Positions 23,039 to 35,128 of a stretch of DNA of 64,000 bases are shown piece by piece. Position 1 is the first letter of the stretch; each line of letters starts with the position of its first letter. Below the pieces are notes generated by a model. It saw only the letters and a list, made by a program, of their open reading frames with translations. It did no database searches and was not told the DNA's origin. The DNA lies in the NCBI GenBank assembly GCA_001584585.1, contig LSYV01000004.1:1912243-1976242 (forward strand). The letters run 5' to 3'. The translations under genes and the position numbers were made by a program. Source of the DNA: Gonium pectorale. Lineage: Eukaryota; Chlorophyta; Chlorophyceae; Chlamydomonadales; Volvocaceae.

Positions 23039-23338
23039 CGTCAGTATCGCGGCCCGGGTCTAAGTGAGCATCGCAGGAGCAGAGTCTTCTCCACATGCCC
23101 AGCTTACAGCCTTCCCGCCCGAGGAGCCCTACCTTTGTGCCCGATGGGGGCCCAGGCGTCCTCACTCCCTTTGTACCACTCTTTGCACTGGTACCACTCT
23201 TAAGGACTTCGAATGCATTACGCATGTAACCCCCGCTGTCTGCGACTTGGCTTGTATGCGGCGTTTTGGTCAGGCGACGAGGGCCAGGCAATATCGACCG
23301 CAGATGAAACAGTTATACCTACGGGTGCGACTGTTACA
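23039..23338. other. Upstream region of the UBZ4 gene
   Basis: 300 bp between the UBZ4 start and the retrotransposon remnant. It should contain the 5' UTR and promoter. No exon is recognisable. Confidence 0.35.
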
Positions 23339-23339
23339 G

Positions 23340-24600
23340 TGATGTTTATGGCTTGGCCACCTTTGAAGTCGGATCCGTCGGATCCCCCTGGATCCCGAAT
23401 TTTGCGTCGTATAGCACGGCTACATACTTGGGATCCCGTTGTTGCGTGCCGAAGTCAAGTTGGCGCTGACCTCCGGTTGTGTGTACGTTGGGTGGGGTAC
23501 TCAGGTGATGCGCGTGCTGGAGAAGTTAGGGCATAACTTTGATATGCCCGGTGACGTGGACATAGATGTGCGTGTAGGACGAGTTGTGGAAACGGTGCTG
23601 GACGTGGAGAAGCTTGTTTCAGAGTTGCAGGGCCGCCTTGAGGCCGATTGGCGCAGTCCACGTTTGGAAGTGGACCCGCGAGGGTTTGTGTCGGACAGGA
23701 CTGTGCCGGGCGTTAAGATGTGCCGCTACAAGCAGTGGATGGGTGACCCGGTGTCTGTGCGCAAGTACATCTCCCGCAACCATCAGGTGGCGCTACTGCG
23801 CTTCCGTCTGTGTGTATGGGGCATTGAAGTAAACCGGCCAGGCGGACGGGAGCGTGCAACACGTTTGTGTTCGGCGTGTGTGGGAGTGGACGAGCATGGC
23901 GTGACGGTGGGAGAGGTGGAAGATGAAAAGCATGTGTTGATGGAGTGTNNNNNNNNNNNNNNNNNNNNNNNNNNNNNNNNNNNNNNNNNNNNNNNNNNNN
24001 NNNNNNNNNNNNNNNNNNNNNNNNNNNNNNNNNNNNNNNNNNNNNNNNNNNNNNNNNNNNNNNNNNNNNNNNNNNNNNNNNNNNNNNNNNNNNNNNNNNN
24101 NNNNNNNNNNNNNNNNNNNNNNNNNNNNNNNNNNNNNNNNNNNNNNNNNNNNNNNNNNNNNNNNNNNNNNNNNNNNNNNNNNNNNNNNNNNNNNNNNNNN
24201 NNNNNNNNNNNNNNNNNNNNNNNNNNNNNNNNNNNNNNNNNNNNNNNNNNNNNNNNNNNNNNNNNNNNNNNNNNNNNNNNNNNNNNNNNNNNNNNNNNNN
24301 NNNNNNNNNNNNNNNNNNNNNNNNNNNNNNNNNNNNNNNNNNNNNNNNNNNNNNNNNNNNNNNNNNNNNNNNNNNNNNNNNNNNNNNNNNNNNNNNNNNN
24401 NNNNNNNNNNNNNNNNNNNNNNNNNNNNNNNNNNNNNNNNNNNNNNNNNNNNNNNNNNNNNNNNNNNNNNNNNNNNNNGCTTTGCTTTTGGTATCTTTCT
24501 TTTTCTTGCTACTGTTCTGAGCTCGCGATCCTTGAGCCTTCTGGCTCGTACGGATCAAATACGAGCCGCGTGAGCTTGTAAGAAAATCGCAAATCGGGAT
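23340..24600 (+). mobile_element. 3' part of a non-LTR (LINE) retrotransposon, with assembly gap
   Basis: The plus-strand frame from about 23439 into the gap encodes a typical LINE ORF2 C-terminal region: a helical segment downstream of the reverse transcriptase, including RYKQWMGDP and HQVALLRFRLCVWG. It is followed by a Cys/His zinc-binding motif, LCSACVGV then EDEKHVLMEC (C-x2-C ... H-x4-C). Such sequences are common in plant and algal LINEs. The reverse transcriptase core is absent from the visible part, upstream frames contain stops, and 530 bases are unknown. This copy is probably 5'-truncated, which is usual for LINEs. The right boundary is not visible; T-rich sequence after the gap may be its 3' end. 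Confidence 0.7.
23949..24478. other. Assembly gap (530 N)
   Basis: Unknown bases inside the retrotransposon remnant, consistent with a repeat that broke the assembly. Confidence 1.
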
Positions 24601-26373
24601 CCCGAGGGGAGGAGGGGGACACAGTGAGGATAACCTGGAGGGGATGGCCAGAGGAGGGTGCACCTGAAAGCCCTCCCAAATCGTTAGCACCTTCGGTACC
24701 CTTTGCCCCAGTTTCCAGCATTGCGGCGTGCATCGCTTAGCCGCAGTTCCGCCGCGGAGAAGAGTACCTGCAAGCAGGAAAGGGAGTCTCCTGCGGGGGA
24801 TGGGGGGCGAGCCCTGATCCACCGAGCCGAGACTGGCCAGGGACTAAAACGTAGTATGGCACAGTCCGGCCCGGCGGTGTCAGATCTGACAAAAGAAAAC
24901 TCGCGCATTAGCTAGCACCGACCGGTGCGACAGCCTAAGGACCCAGGCCTACCGGCCGCGTACTGCCGTACTACCGGACAGCACCGAAGTGCATACATGC
25001 TTGCCAGCCGAACGCAGGAAACCTAGGTTTCCGCTACTACGCTACGCTACGTGCGTAACCATCGTGTTACTGTTCACCCGAGTACCCAATCAACGCAACA
25101 ACGGACGATGCACCGAGGCTCTATTCAAGCCCTATTTGACTTATGGTTGAGGGTGAACTCCGGCACGTCACTCTCATGACAGCCAGGTGAGCGAGGGTGG
25201 CCTCGGTTCGCCTCGCAGGATGCGAGGCACCCCTATACCTTACTTGCTTTATACACTATGGATTTTCCCGCAGCGTACCGTGCTCGTCGGTTTGAGTGTG
25301 ACCCGCGGTGACCCGCGATGTGTGGCCCCGCCCTACGACCGGCCGCCTCGCTCCCACTGTACGTACACAGCGAGCGCGTCCCCGCCGTTTTTACTACAAA
25401 ACGTCAAGCGGCGGGACGCAACCAACGCGCGCACTGCGTGCCAGGTGCAGGACATTTCCCCGACGCGCCAAGTTCGCTTGAAAGTTGTATGTGCCTTCAA
25501 GGCAGGGTCTTGCATGGCGACATTGCGTAAGCCGTCCGTCCCACCAGGCGGCTAGGTGTGAGAGAACGTGCAAGCTGTGTGGCGATGCCACGGCTATGTA
25601 GGACAGCTGCGTGTGTTTTGTGAGTGCTCATCCTGTGGGCGCCCGGAACCGCGACCGTTGAAGTGCGATTGCGTTCCTTCCAAGACGCCCGGCATTCAAC
25701 ACATCAACGGGCGTGCACCATCAACTGGCTGGCGTGCTGTTGGTGTGCGACGATGTGCAAGCATACTGGATACAAACGCTGACACAGGCGTTGACAGGGT
25801 GCATCCAGCGGAAGCATGGACACATGCTCTCAAAACCCATTTTATGCGTTACAGGGGCCACGCGTCTTTGCAGCGTGTAACACGGACACGCACACACACA
25901 TGCATCCAGCGACAAGAGAATACGCGTCACCGTAACAAGCAAACTACACGCCTACTAGTATCCGTGCCACACACAGGCGGTGGATGCTGTGCACGGGCAC
26001 ATAGCAGTACGCGTGCGCATTATTCGTCCCAGCCGTTGCAAACTCGCACAACCCAGTTCCCACACCCTTAAGGCAACACTGTTGGCTTGCTCCCTTTGCA
26101 TGAGGAACGCGTATCGCGCATCAGGTCTGTCCGCATTCGTATCCGCCAATGTCGACGCAGGTGCTGATATTGTTGCATTCTCACAGTGCTCGCAGACGCA
26201 AGGTCCCTTGGTGCCTCGATAACTGTAACCGCGTCAGCAAATCATGTAGCGCACATTGTTCAATCCTCTGTGTTCAATCCTCTCACCACGTCTCTCCTCC
26301 CCTGCCTGCCCACGTCAAACACCCTTCCTGCCTGCCTCCCCTCCTCTCCCCTGCACCCCCACAGCTCCTCCCC
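24601..26373. other. Intergenic interval after the retrotransposon
   Basis: No exon chain was found on either strand. Base composition is less GC-rich than in the flanking genes. The 3' UTR of the minus-strand gene ending at 26374 must lie at the right end; a TGTAA on the minus strand occurs at about 25849-25853. Confidence 0.45.
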
Positions 26374-29300
26374 TCACGGCGCCGCCAGCAGCCCCAGCCG
26401 CGCCGCCAGCTCCCGCACCACGCGGCGGCTCTCCAGCACCTCGGCCGCCTCGTTGCCCAGCGGTCCGTGCAGCTCGTGGCGGCAGGCGAGCGCGAGCAGC
26501 AGCTGCTCCCGCCCCGCGCAGCCCGCCAGCGCCTCCATGCACCGCCGCCAGGCGCTTCCTTCCGCCTGCGGGGCAGCGGGGTGAGCGAGAGGCACACGAT
26601 GGTGTATGGGGTGCGGCACGGAAGGCGCCAGACGGGTAGGGGAATCGAAATACGAAAGAACCGCATACCAGGAGGTGAAGTGCGCCTGCGGGGCGGTGCA
26701 GGAGTGCGCTCCGCTCCGGGCCACCGAGCACGGCACCCCAGCTCCGCTGTGTCCCCAGTCCCCAGTCCCCAGTCCCCAGTCCCCAGTCCCCAGTCCCCAG
26801 TCCCCAGTCCCCAGTCCCGTTTCCACCTTTCTTAGGCCCCTCCTGCCCGCCACCCGCCTTGCACGACACTGCAAAAGTTGTTAGCCCCCAATTCCGCACG
26901 CCACGCTCCACGAGACGCACGTAACCCTCCCACCCACCGAACTACCCGCACACCCACCCTCGGGCTCTGCCTCCATGAGTCGGCCGGCTGCTGCTCCGCC
27001 ATGCGGTCGCCCAGCAGCATGTGGCCCGCCGGCAGCAGCGAGCCGCGCAGGTCCAGGGCCTCCCCGGGCTCCCGCAGCGAGCGGACGCGGTCCTCCGGCA
27101 GCCACGACGACCAGGCGGCCAGGCGCTGCGCATCCTCCCCATCCTCCCCATCACCCTCCCCGTCACCAGCATCCTCGCCATTGCTCCCATCCACATCTTT
27201 GCGTTCTGCATCACTGGCACGGTCCTGTCGACTGGACATTCCCGGGCTGCTAGGCTTGGAGCGGTTGGCTCCTTGGGCAGCCGTGCGTGGGTCGCTCGAA
27301 GAGCCGGGGCTGTCGGAGGCCCGCTCAAACGCCTCCGCCACAGGCCCCGCAGGCAGCACCGGAGGAGGCGCCGCCAGCGCCCGGCGCGCGATCACGATCG
27401 GAAGGGGGTCCAGCTTGCGCCTCGGGCCGCTGTCGCCGCTGCTGAGGCCCGGTGGGCCCGGTGGGCCCGGCCCAGCGCCCTCGGCTGCGGCCGGCAGCGC
27501 AGCGCGCTGCAGCAGCAGCGGAAGCGGCGGCGGCGCGTGCGGCGCGTCCTCCGGCTGAGCGCCAGGCGCGTGCGGCGAAGCGTACAGAGCCTGCGACGAC
27601 GCCTCTGTGAAGGCTGGCGCCGACGGGGCCGGCATCGAGTCCGGCGCCAGCGCCGATGTTGAAGCCTTTGCCGTGCTACCGGGCCGCCCCAACTCACTTG
27701 CCACCGCCCCGGCAATTGGCAGCTGCCGCGATCTCACCACCGCTCCCTGCGTCGCCGGCCCTGCCGCTGGCAACTGATGCTGAGTCGTCCTGCCGCGGGC
27801 TCCCACATCTGCCCCTCGATCCGGCTCCGGCTCCGCCTCCGCCTCCGGCCCCGCCTCCGCCTCGGGCTCCGCCTGCTGCGACAGGATCGGCCCCAGCCCC
27901 GTGACGGGATCTGGGCCTGCGACCTCCTGCCGCGGCCTGCTGCTGCGCCTCAGCTCTGCCCCCGGCTCCAGGCCCGCCGCCGCCGCCAGCTGCACCAGCC
28001 GCCCGCCGTCCACGTGGAGCAGCGCGGCGCGGGTCAGCAGCTCGCGCGCAACGGCCGACACCCGCCGTACAACCGTGAACGGAACCCGCAGGCAACGGCT
28101 TACGCCACTGGTGAGAGCTCCGCCGTGTTGTGAGGTCCCGTCTGCGGCAATGGTGGTGGCGCCCGCGGCAGTGGTAGCAGTGCTATCGGCGCCGGAGGGG
28201 ACCGACCAGTGGGTCGGAGGGTCGAAGGGGATGGGCTGGCAGAGCAGGAAGGCGGTGGCGGCTGCGTGCACCGCGTCCGACAGGAACTCGGGCAGCATGG
28301 GGCGGGAGGGGTAGGTGGACAGGCAGCGCTGGGCCAGCAGGGAGAAGCTCTCCAGCAGCACCTGCGCGTCGTGCACCGGGGGGTTAGGCCTTTAGGGTCA
28401 AGCAGTCGGAAACCGGTCGCACTGGGGAAGCCCGAGGCAGAGGAGAACCCCCGGGGAGAGGGCAGGGTATGGACTGAGGAGCACCTCGGAAGGCCAAAAA
28501 GGCAACAGTGGACCGTAGAGGGCGCCGCGATAACTGTCAGGGCCCTGCTGGCCGACCCCTTCCAGCCACTCGGCTGTCGACAGCACCAAGATCCACGCAC
28601 CTGCCCCAAGATCCAGCCCGCCGCGTGCAGCGACAGGGTGTGCGCCGCGTTGTACGACAGTCGTACCAGCAGCGAGTGCCACAGCCGTACCGCCGGCCCC
28701 GCGCCGCCGCCGCCGCCCACCCCGCGCACCGCCTGCCGGTACGCGCACCAGTCAACGCGGTCAACGGCCGCGAGCACGTACGAGTAGACGACGCCCCTGT
28801 ACGTCACGAGTATGTGCTCGTGGAGGCAGGCGACGAGCTCGTCGGCCTGGGAGGAGGTTGGGAAGGGATGCGGGGAGGGTTGCGAGGACCGTGAAGGACC
28901 CGTGGCGGCCATGGGTCGGTTAGGGATGCGGGGGTGTTGGATCATGTTCGGCAAAGCAGTAGAAGGAGCGGATGCGCGTGTGCAGTAGATTGCACCCCCA
29001 ACACGCGCAGCGGGTCAGGTTCACACGCTTTGCGTCTCATCACGCACCCACCTGCACGAGGCATTCCCCGTGCTGCGACACAAGGAACAGCTGTCCCTCG
29101 TCGGCCGCCGCCGCCGCGGTGTGCAGCCCGCCGCCGCCACTGCAACCAGGATGCACCGCCTCGAGCCGCCGCACCACGCAGCACGCCGCCGAGTGGAACA
29201 GCAGCAGCTGCTGCAGGGGGCCGCAGCTCGCGCCGCCGCCTCCGACCCCCCCGGTTCCGGGCCCGGCTGCGGCGCCTGACGTCATTGGCGGATCATTGAG

Positions 29301-32300
29301 GCCCCTGCCGCAGACTGAGGCCAGGCGGTCCATGAGGAGCGAGCAGCACTCGAGCGCGGCGGACGTTGCCAGCGCCGTGACCTGCGGCACCCCGGGCTCC
29401 CAGCTCAGCAGCCAGCCCACGAAGCGCAGCACGTCGGCAGACGCGGCGTCGACGGCGGCGGGGGCAGAGACGCAGGCGGCGTCATGTCGGTTCCTGAGTC
29501 CGGAGCGGGGCGCGGCCGAGCCTGGGGGCTCGGTGGCCGCGAAGGGCCGGGGCCGGGGCGGGGGCCAGAGGTCGGCGCTCAGAGGCACGGGGTGGAGCGG
29601 CGCGGTGGGGGCGAGGTAGGCCTGCGGCATCGAGTCGGCAGCGGGAGGGGGGATTACCCAGTCCGTGGTCAAGCTGTGTCCAGAGGGGTGGGCACACTTC
29701 CAAGATGAGGGTGCAATGGCGTGGCAGCCGTGTAGGTACCCCCTCGCCCCTCATATAGGTACCCGTGTAGGTACAGGCATACGGGCATGGCGTCACAACA
29801 GGACCTCGCCCATGCGCTACCGGTATGTCTGCCCGCAAAGCAGGGCCTCGAGCACGTCCGAGGAGGCCGCAGCGGCCTCGCTTGACGCACGTGTGTGTGT
29901 GTGTGTGTATGTGTGTGTGTGTATGTGTGTGTGTGTGTGTTGAGCTGCCGGATCGGGCGCAGCCGGCGCCCTGTGGATGCCGTGTGGACGCCCGCAGCCC
30001 AACTCCCTCCTCCCTCCCTCCCTCTCTCTCGCCCCCCCCCCCCCGTAGGGAGCGTCCGCTCCTCCTGCAACCTACCTGCACGGCTGACATGGCTACCTCG
30101 TTCATGAAGGTCCGCAGGGTCGGGCCCGTCTCCCGGAACACACGGGAGACACCCTCCCGCAGCACTGACAGCAGGGCGTCCGCCCCCGTCGGCCACTCAA
30201 GCGGCCGCGGCTGCGTCCCCGGCGGCTGCGGCGGCTGGGGAGCGCCGGGCTCAGGCTCGTCCTCCGGGTCGTCGTGGCGCGCGGCTCGGCTCTCGGGCTG
30301 GCTGGAGGCGGCCACGCAGGAGCTGCAGAGGATGGCCGCGAGGGCCTCCTCAAACTCCAGCACATCCCTGGGTGGCGGTTGGGAGGACGGGGTGGGCACG
30401 GAAGCGAATGAGGTGGAAAGCTCTACCCGCGGCTGAAAATTGGGAACCGCCGCCCAGCGGCCCTCTCCCTTAGCTGACCGGAGCGGCTTCAGGGTAAAGC
30501 GACAAAGCGCCGTCTGGTCCCCGGGCGGTGTGGCTGGTGTGAGGGGGCACTCGGTTGGGCGGTGCACCCCCGCACCTGGACATCCGTGCGGCGTGGCCCA
30601 GCGCGGCCCGCGCACGGGCGAGAGGGGAGCCGCCGCTGGCGTCGGAGCCGGGCGCGGGCGAGGGCGAGGGCGCGCAATCCTCGGGGCCGCCGGCAGCAGC
30701 GCCGTGCTCGGTGTCCAGCGCCGGGGCGTCGCGACCACTGCCCTCCACGAGCGCGGAGACGGCCTGTAGCCAGGGCAGCCGGAGGTAGCGCAGTTTGCAG
30801 ACATGCGTCGATGCTAACCATCAGCGCGTTCCGCACATCGGAGTGCGCTGCGCCCCCTGCGCCCCCCAGGCACGCTTAATGCGCTGCAAGGGCGACCGCC
30901 GACAATGCATTCTGGGTTATCACGCCCCCGTATCCACCCAGTGCCCCCCAGTGCCCCCCCTGCCCCCGCCCTTTTCCTGCTCGCGCCCACCTGCCGCAGC
31001 GCCTCGGCGAACGGCCTCACGTACAGCGCCCCCAACAGCCAGTGAGGAGGCCGCTCCGGCAGCGACAGGACAGCGGGCAGCTGAGGGCGGGAGCGGGGCA
31101 CGGCGGGAAAGGATTCGTTCAGGACGGCAGAAAGGACCGTGGACGCCAATGATGAGGAGTGGTCGACCGGGCAGAACCAATCGAAGGAGGGGACGAGGCC
31201 AGGGAGGCGGCCCTCTCTGCGGCGATCAGCCGCCCTCAAGGCGAGTGCCGTGCAAGGTGCGCGCAAGGGGCGGGCGCCTCTTGCAGGGGCTCGCGACTCG
31301 GACCGTTCATGAATGACAGCATGCATGCGGCATGAACACGTACCAACGCCGGGCACCCCTGGCGGCCCCACCTGCTGCGCTGCGTGGTACAGAAGCTTCT
31401 GGCCCACCATCTGGGGGCATGCGGGGCGTGGCGGAGCCGAGAGGAGACGGGGTAAATGACCGGAGGAAAGCGGCGAGGCCGCTCGGGGGAGGCAGGGGGA
31501 CCCGATGGGCTTGGTGGGTAATCAACGGCGTGTGTGAGCAATGGGAGGCTACCGCAGGCGCGCCGGCATCGCCGGTACGACAGGGAGCACAGGGTTGCGT
31601 GACGGCGTGGGCGGAGGAACGGGGGCGGCGCTGCTGCTTGCGTGCGGACATCAAGAAGGAAGGGGGCGGCGTTGTGGATGTCCGGGCGGTGCAGGATCAG
31701 GGCAGGAGCGCATGCATGCACTATGCGGGGCGATGCAGGCTGGACTCAGCCGGGCCGCAGCGCCATCTGGGCGCTCAGCGAGGAACGACACGCAATCGTG
31801 CACAGCCCGCGCGCCGCCCGCCATGGTAACGCCAGCGCAGCAACCCCCTTGGAACGTGCCTGCAGGTGCGTGGCGGGCAGCAGAGCCCGCTGGTACGCGG
31901 CCAGCTGTCCCGGCGGCACCGCCAGCCCCGCCGGGCCGGGCAGCACCTCCGTCGCCGCGGCCGCTGCGCCCGGCGCCCCGCTGTCGACCCTCGCCGATTC
32001 GCCAGAGGGGCGGGCCTGTGGGTTCCGCGCGGAACAAAGGGCTGGCGGTGACAGGACGCAAGCACAGCCACGAGAGGCTGTCGAGACGCATGTTTGCTGG
32101 TCCCGGACAACGCCAACCCATTGAGCACGGCCCACCGCCCTAGAGTCGTCTCTCCGCGATTCTCAATGCCCCCAAGGCCCGTCCCGCTGTACAATGCAAG
32201 ACATCACGATGTCCCGTGTACCCAGGGCCGTGCCGCCAGGCGCCGGCCTTGAGTGCTGACGGGCGGGTGGAGGCAGCGACGCTGCGCGCTTTCGTTCTGC

Positions 32301-35128
32301 GCATCGGCAGTTCGGCACCCTCCCATTGACATATGGCGCTTTGCTTTGCCCGACACCTGTGGTACCGGTATCACGTGAATGGCTCGCGTGGAGGTGCCGG
32401 AGCGTCCCAGCCACCAACCGTGCCTCCCAAGCCACCCCCTGTCCACTTGCGGCTTGCCGGCCAGAGCACCCACCTGCTGGTCCTGCTGCTCCAGCAGTCC
32501 GCGCAGCCGCTCGTCCGCCGCCCGCCGCGCCTCTTCCAGGGCCTCTGGAAACGCCGCGGGAGACCACCTCGCCGCGGCTTGGGCACTCCTGCGTTTGCGT
32601 GCCATGCCTCGTGTGGGCGGTACTGCAGCCGCAGCCGCCTTCACTGCATTCCCCCGTTGCCCAGCGCCTACTACCAATCCCATACTGGAGCGCTTGCAGC
32701 ATTGCCAAGACATGCCCATGACGAAGGGGGCCCTTAATCGCCCACATCGACGCTAGCCACGTGTCGTCCTCGCACGAGCCCTCCTAGGCGGCCCGCCGGG
32801 GGGAGGGGCACGTCCCTTCCCAACTCACCCCTCGCCGCCAGCAAGGCCGCCGCCGGGTGCCTCGGGCAGCCGCGCAATGAGGCGCGCGGTCGCGTCGTCC
32901 GGCGCAGCCAGGGCGCTGCTGAGTGCGTGCGTGATGCGGACCCAGGCGTCGGTGGGGTCGCGCGAGGTGTGGAAGAGCGCAGACACGAGCCGACGTGTCT
33001 CGGACTGCAAACAGGGCAGAACCGGGTGGGTCTTGTGTAAGGCCAGACCACCTGAGGTGACGGTCCGAGACGATGGCATGGGATGGGCGGACGGCGGGTG
33101 GTGGGGCGTGTTCCAACACCTCAAGGGACGCAGCGGCGCAGCAGTACCGGCTCTCGCAAGCTGCTGGCTCCCAAAGAACACCTGTTTAGCTGACCTGCAC
33201 AACTCTCCAGGTCAGCTAACGCCCGGCGGTTCGTCGCTCATATCCCGTTCCCGCCCCTGTCGTTGCAGGTATCCCCGACCACTGGGAAAGGCCCGGTAGG
33301 CTCGTGGCCGCACAGCAGTGACCGCATGCGGCGATCCGTAACCCCTTGGGGAGGCAGCACCGCACCTCCCGCCCTCAGCCCCTGATGCGTCGCCCACGCC
33401 AAGGTCTTCCACAAGCCTCCACTGCTGCTCACTGCCCTGTGCTGCCTACATCCAACACATGCATACAACGCGCGCACACGCACACACCCCGCCGCGCCCT
33501 GGGCCGCACCCACCGCCACGTCTGCCTCCGGGAGCACCGTGCACCAGCGCGGCTCGCCGGCGCGCGCCTGCCCGCCCCCGCCCCCTACGGCGGCCTCCTC
33601 CATCAGCCGGCCGTGCATGTCCGGGAGCGGCAGGTCGGGGTGCAACGCCCGCAGCCGGTCATGCCACTCGCTCTGCAGCGCGGCGTGGGCCGCCTTCGCC
33701 AAAGGGGGAGGGGAAAGAAACAAGGTTTGAGAGCGGAAACTGTACGCCAGCTGATGCGCCGGGGGGTGGGTAGGTCAGGAGCAAACGGTTGACGGGAAGC
33801 CCTCACATCCCGAGCCTTCGCGTGGAAGCCAGTGCGAGGGGGCAGCCGGGGCACGGGCGCCGCTTGAGAAGGGCCGGTCATTGCGCCGCACCGGGCGGCT
33901 GCGGTGACGCCCCGTTACTTGGGAGGGCGCAGTCACTGCCCTCTGCCAACTTTGCGAGGCGCGTGGGATCTCCTTTGGCGGCGCCTCTGGAACTGGCGAC
34001 AGGGGAGCGCCACCTAGAGCGACCCGGCCACGCAGGCCAGTGTCCAGTCACCTCTGTGGCGTCATCCCAGTTGGGATGCAAACCCGCCCGGCGCCAGTCC
34101 ACCCTGCCCCCACCCCACCTGCATCCCGCCGTGCGCCTCCTCTCCGCCCTCCCACGGCGGCAGCCGCCGGGCGTCCAGCCTCCTGCTGCCGCCCGCTGCC
34201 GGCCCGGGCCCCGGGCCCGGCCCCGGCCCCGCGACCGGCCCCAGCGCGCCCTCCGCCGTGGCCCACCGAAGCGACGGCATGTCCGCCTACAGCAGCGCGG
34301 CGGGGGCCATGACGCGGCTTCCTTTGGGGTGAGCGGAGGAGGCTAGCGGTCGTAGGGTTGTGCGACCGGCGGCCGGTGCGCACTGGGCCCTCGCGTGCTG
34401 AAACGGCCCCTGAGCCCAAGGGTGCACGACATTGGGGTGGCGGCGCAGCGGGATTGCCCTGCCTGGCACGGCAGACACGAGCGCCCGGACGCCGCCTGCG
34501 ACCTATTACCTCCCCAATATCAGGGTGAGGGATTAGCAAACGCAAAGCAGCGGCTCGGCGCAGCAGCGGCTTCATACCAGTAGTGCCTCAGCGGCGACAC
34601 CAGGGAATGTCCCCCGCTCGCGCCCGCCGTCCTTGAACAGGCTGTGGCTGATGACCACACCCTTGGGGGTCAGGATGGCGCCCGGCGCCGCGCCGCCCTC
34701 GCTGTGGGGACCCGGATCGGGGGCGTGTAGGCTGACGAGCCTCGCAGCCTCACGCAGCGCTGCCGTCAATTGCTGATGGGAAGCGGTGGCGTCGACATCG
34801 CCATCCTGGCCCGGCGCGCCAGAGGCATCTGTCTGTGACTGACCGGGTTTTGTTGCAGGGTGTCGGCGGGCATAGAAACATGGAAATGCTTGGGGCGGTA
34901 AGTATGTCACAAGGGTCAGGAGGGGGGAGCAACGCTTGGCAGGCTTAGTCCCGCCCGCTCACACGTTGGAAACCACGACAGCCCACCCTTGTCAGGGACC
35001 CCCGGGTTTACCTTAAGGTGACTATTCAGTTCCAATACCGCTGCGAGGAGCTCAGCGCGACGAGTATGGAGGATTCCCGCGCTTTCATCGAGAGCCCCGG
35101 GGGCCTTGGAGAGGGTTTCGCCCCACAT
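26374..35128 (-). CDS. Large unrecognised helical protein, 16 exons, about 1433 residues
   Basis: All sixteen exons join in phase: 35012-35128, 34578-34838, 34119-34286, 33514-33693, 32829-33004, 32474-32588, 31860-32015, 31372-31410, 30991-31080, 30576-30763, 30076-30367, 29821-29876, 29052-29673, 28601-28846, 26958-28361 and 26374-26565. The first ATG is at 35128. The protein alternates amphipathic helices (ELLAAVLELNSHLK, EALEEARRAADERLRGLLEQ, VLLESFSLLAQRCLSTYPS) with Ala/Pro/Glu-rich linkers. It has no clear enzyme motif, membrane helix or zinc site. The helix-repeat look, and LLESFSLLAQRC with MLPEFLSDAVHAAATAFLL, could fit a HEAT-like or karyopherin-type solenoid, but I cannot name a family. 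Exon 31372-31410 is only 39 nt and exon 29821-29876 only 56 nt. The intron between 31860 and 31410 appears to use a GC donor. Confidence 0.7.
26753..26815. repeat. Minisatellite, nine CCCCAGT units
   Basis: Nine perfect 7-bp units lie in the last intron (26566-26957) of the large minus-strand gene. Read on the minus strand they form ACTGGGG repeats with regularly spaced G4 runs. Confidence 0.95.
29891..29941. repeat. (TG)n microsatellite next to a short exon
   Basis: About 25 TG units with two TATG interruptions. On the minus strand this is a CA tract immediately upstream of the acceptor of the 56-nt exon 29821-29876, where a pyrimidine tract is expected. Confidence 0.95.

Noticed and set aside
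24509..24915. Short frames right of the first gap
   Set aside because: They show no domain and probably belong to the 3' end of the retrotransposon.
26315..26920. Minus-strand open frame with repeated GDWGLGT
   Set aside because: The repeat is the intronic minisatellite; exon phase of the host gene excludes it.
29040..30804. Minus-strand frame of 440 codons across 29482-30804
   Set aside because: It reads through introns, including the CA repeat; the phased exon chain of the large gene explains the coding parts.
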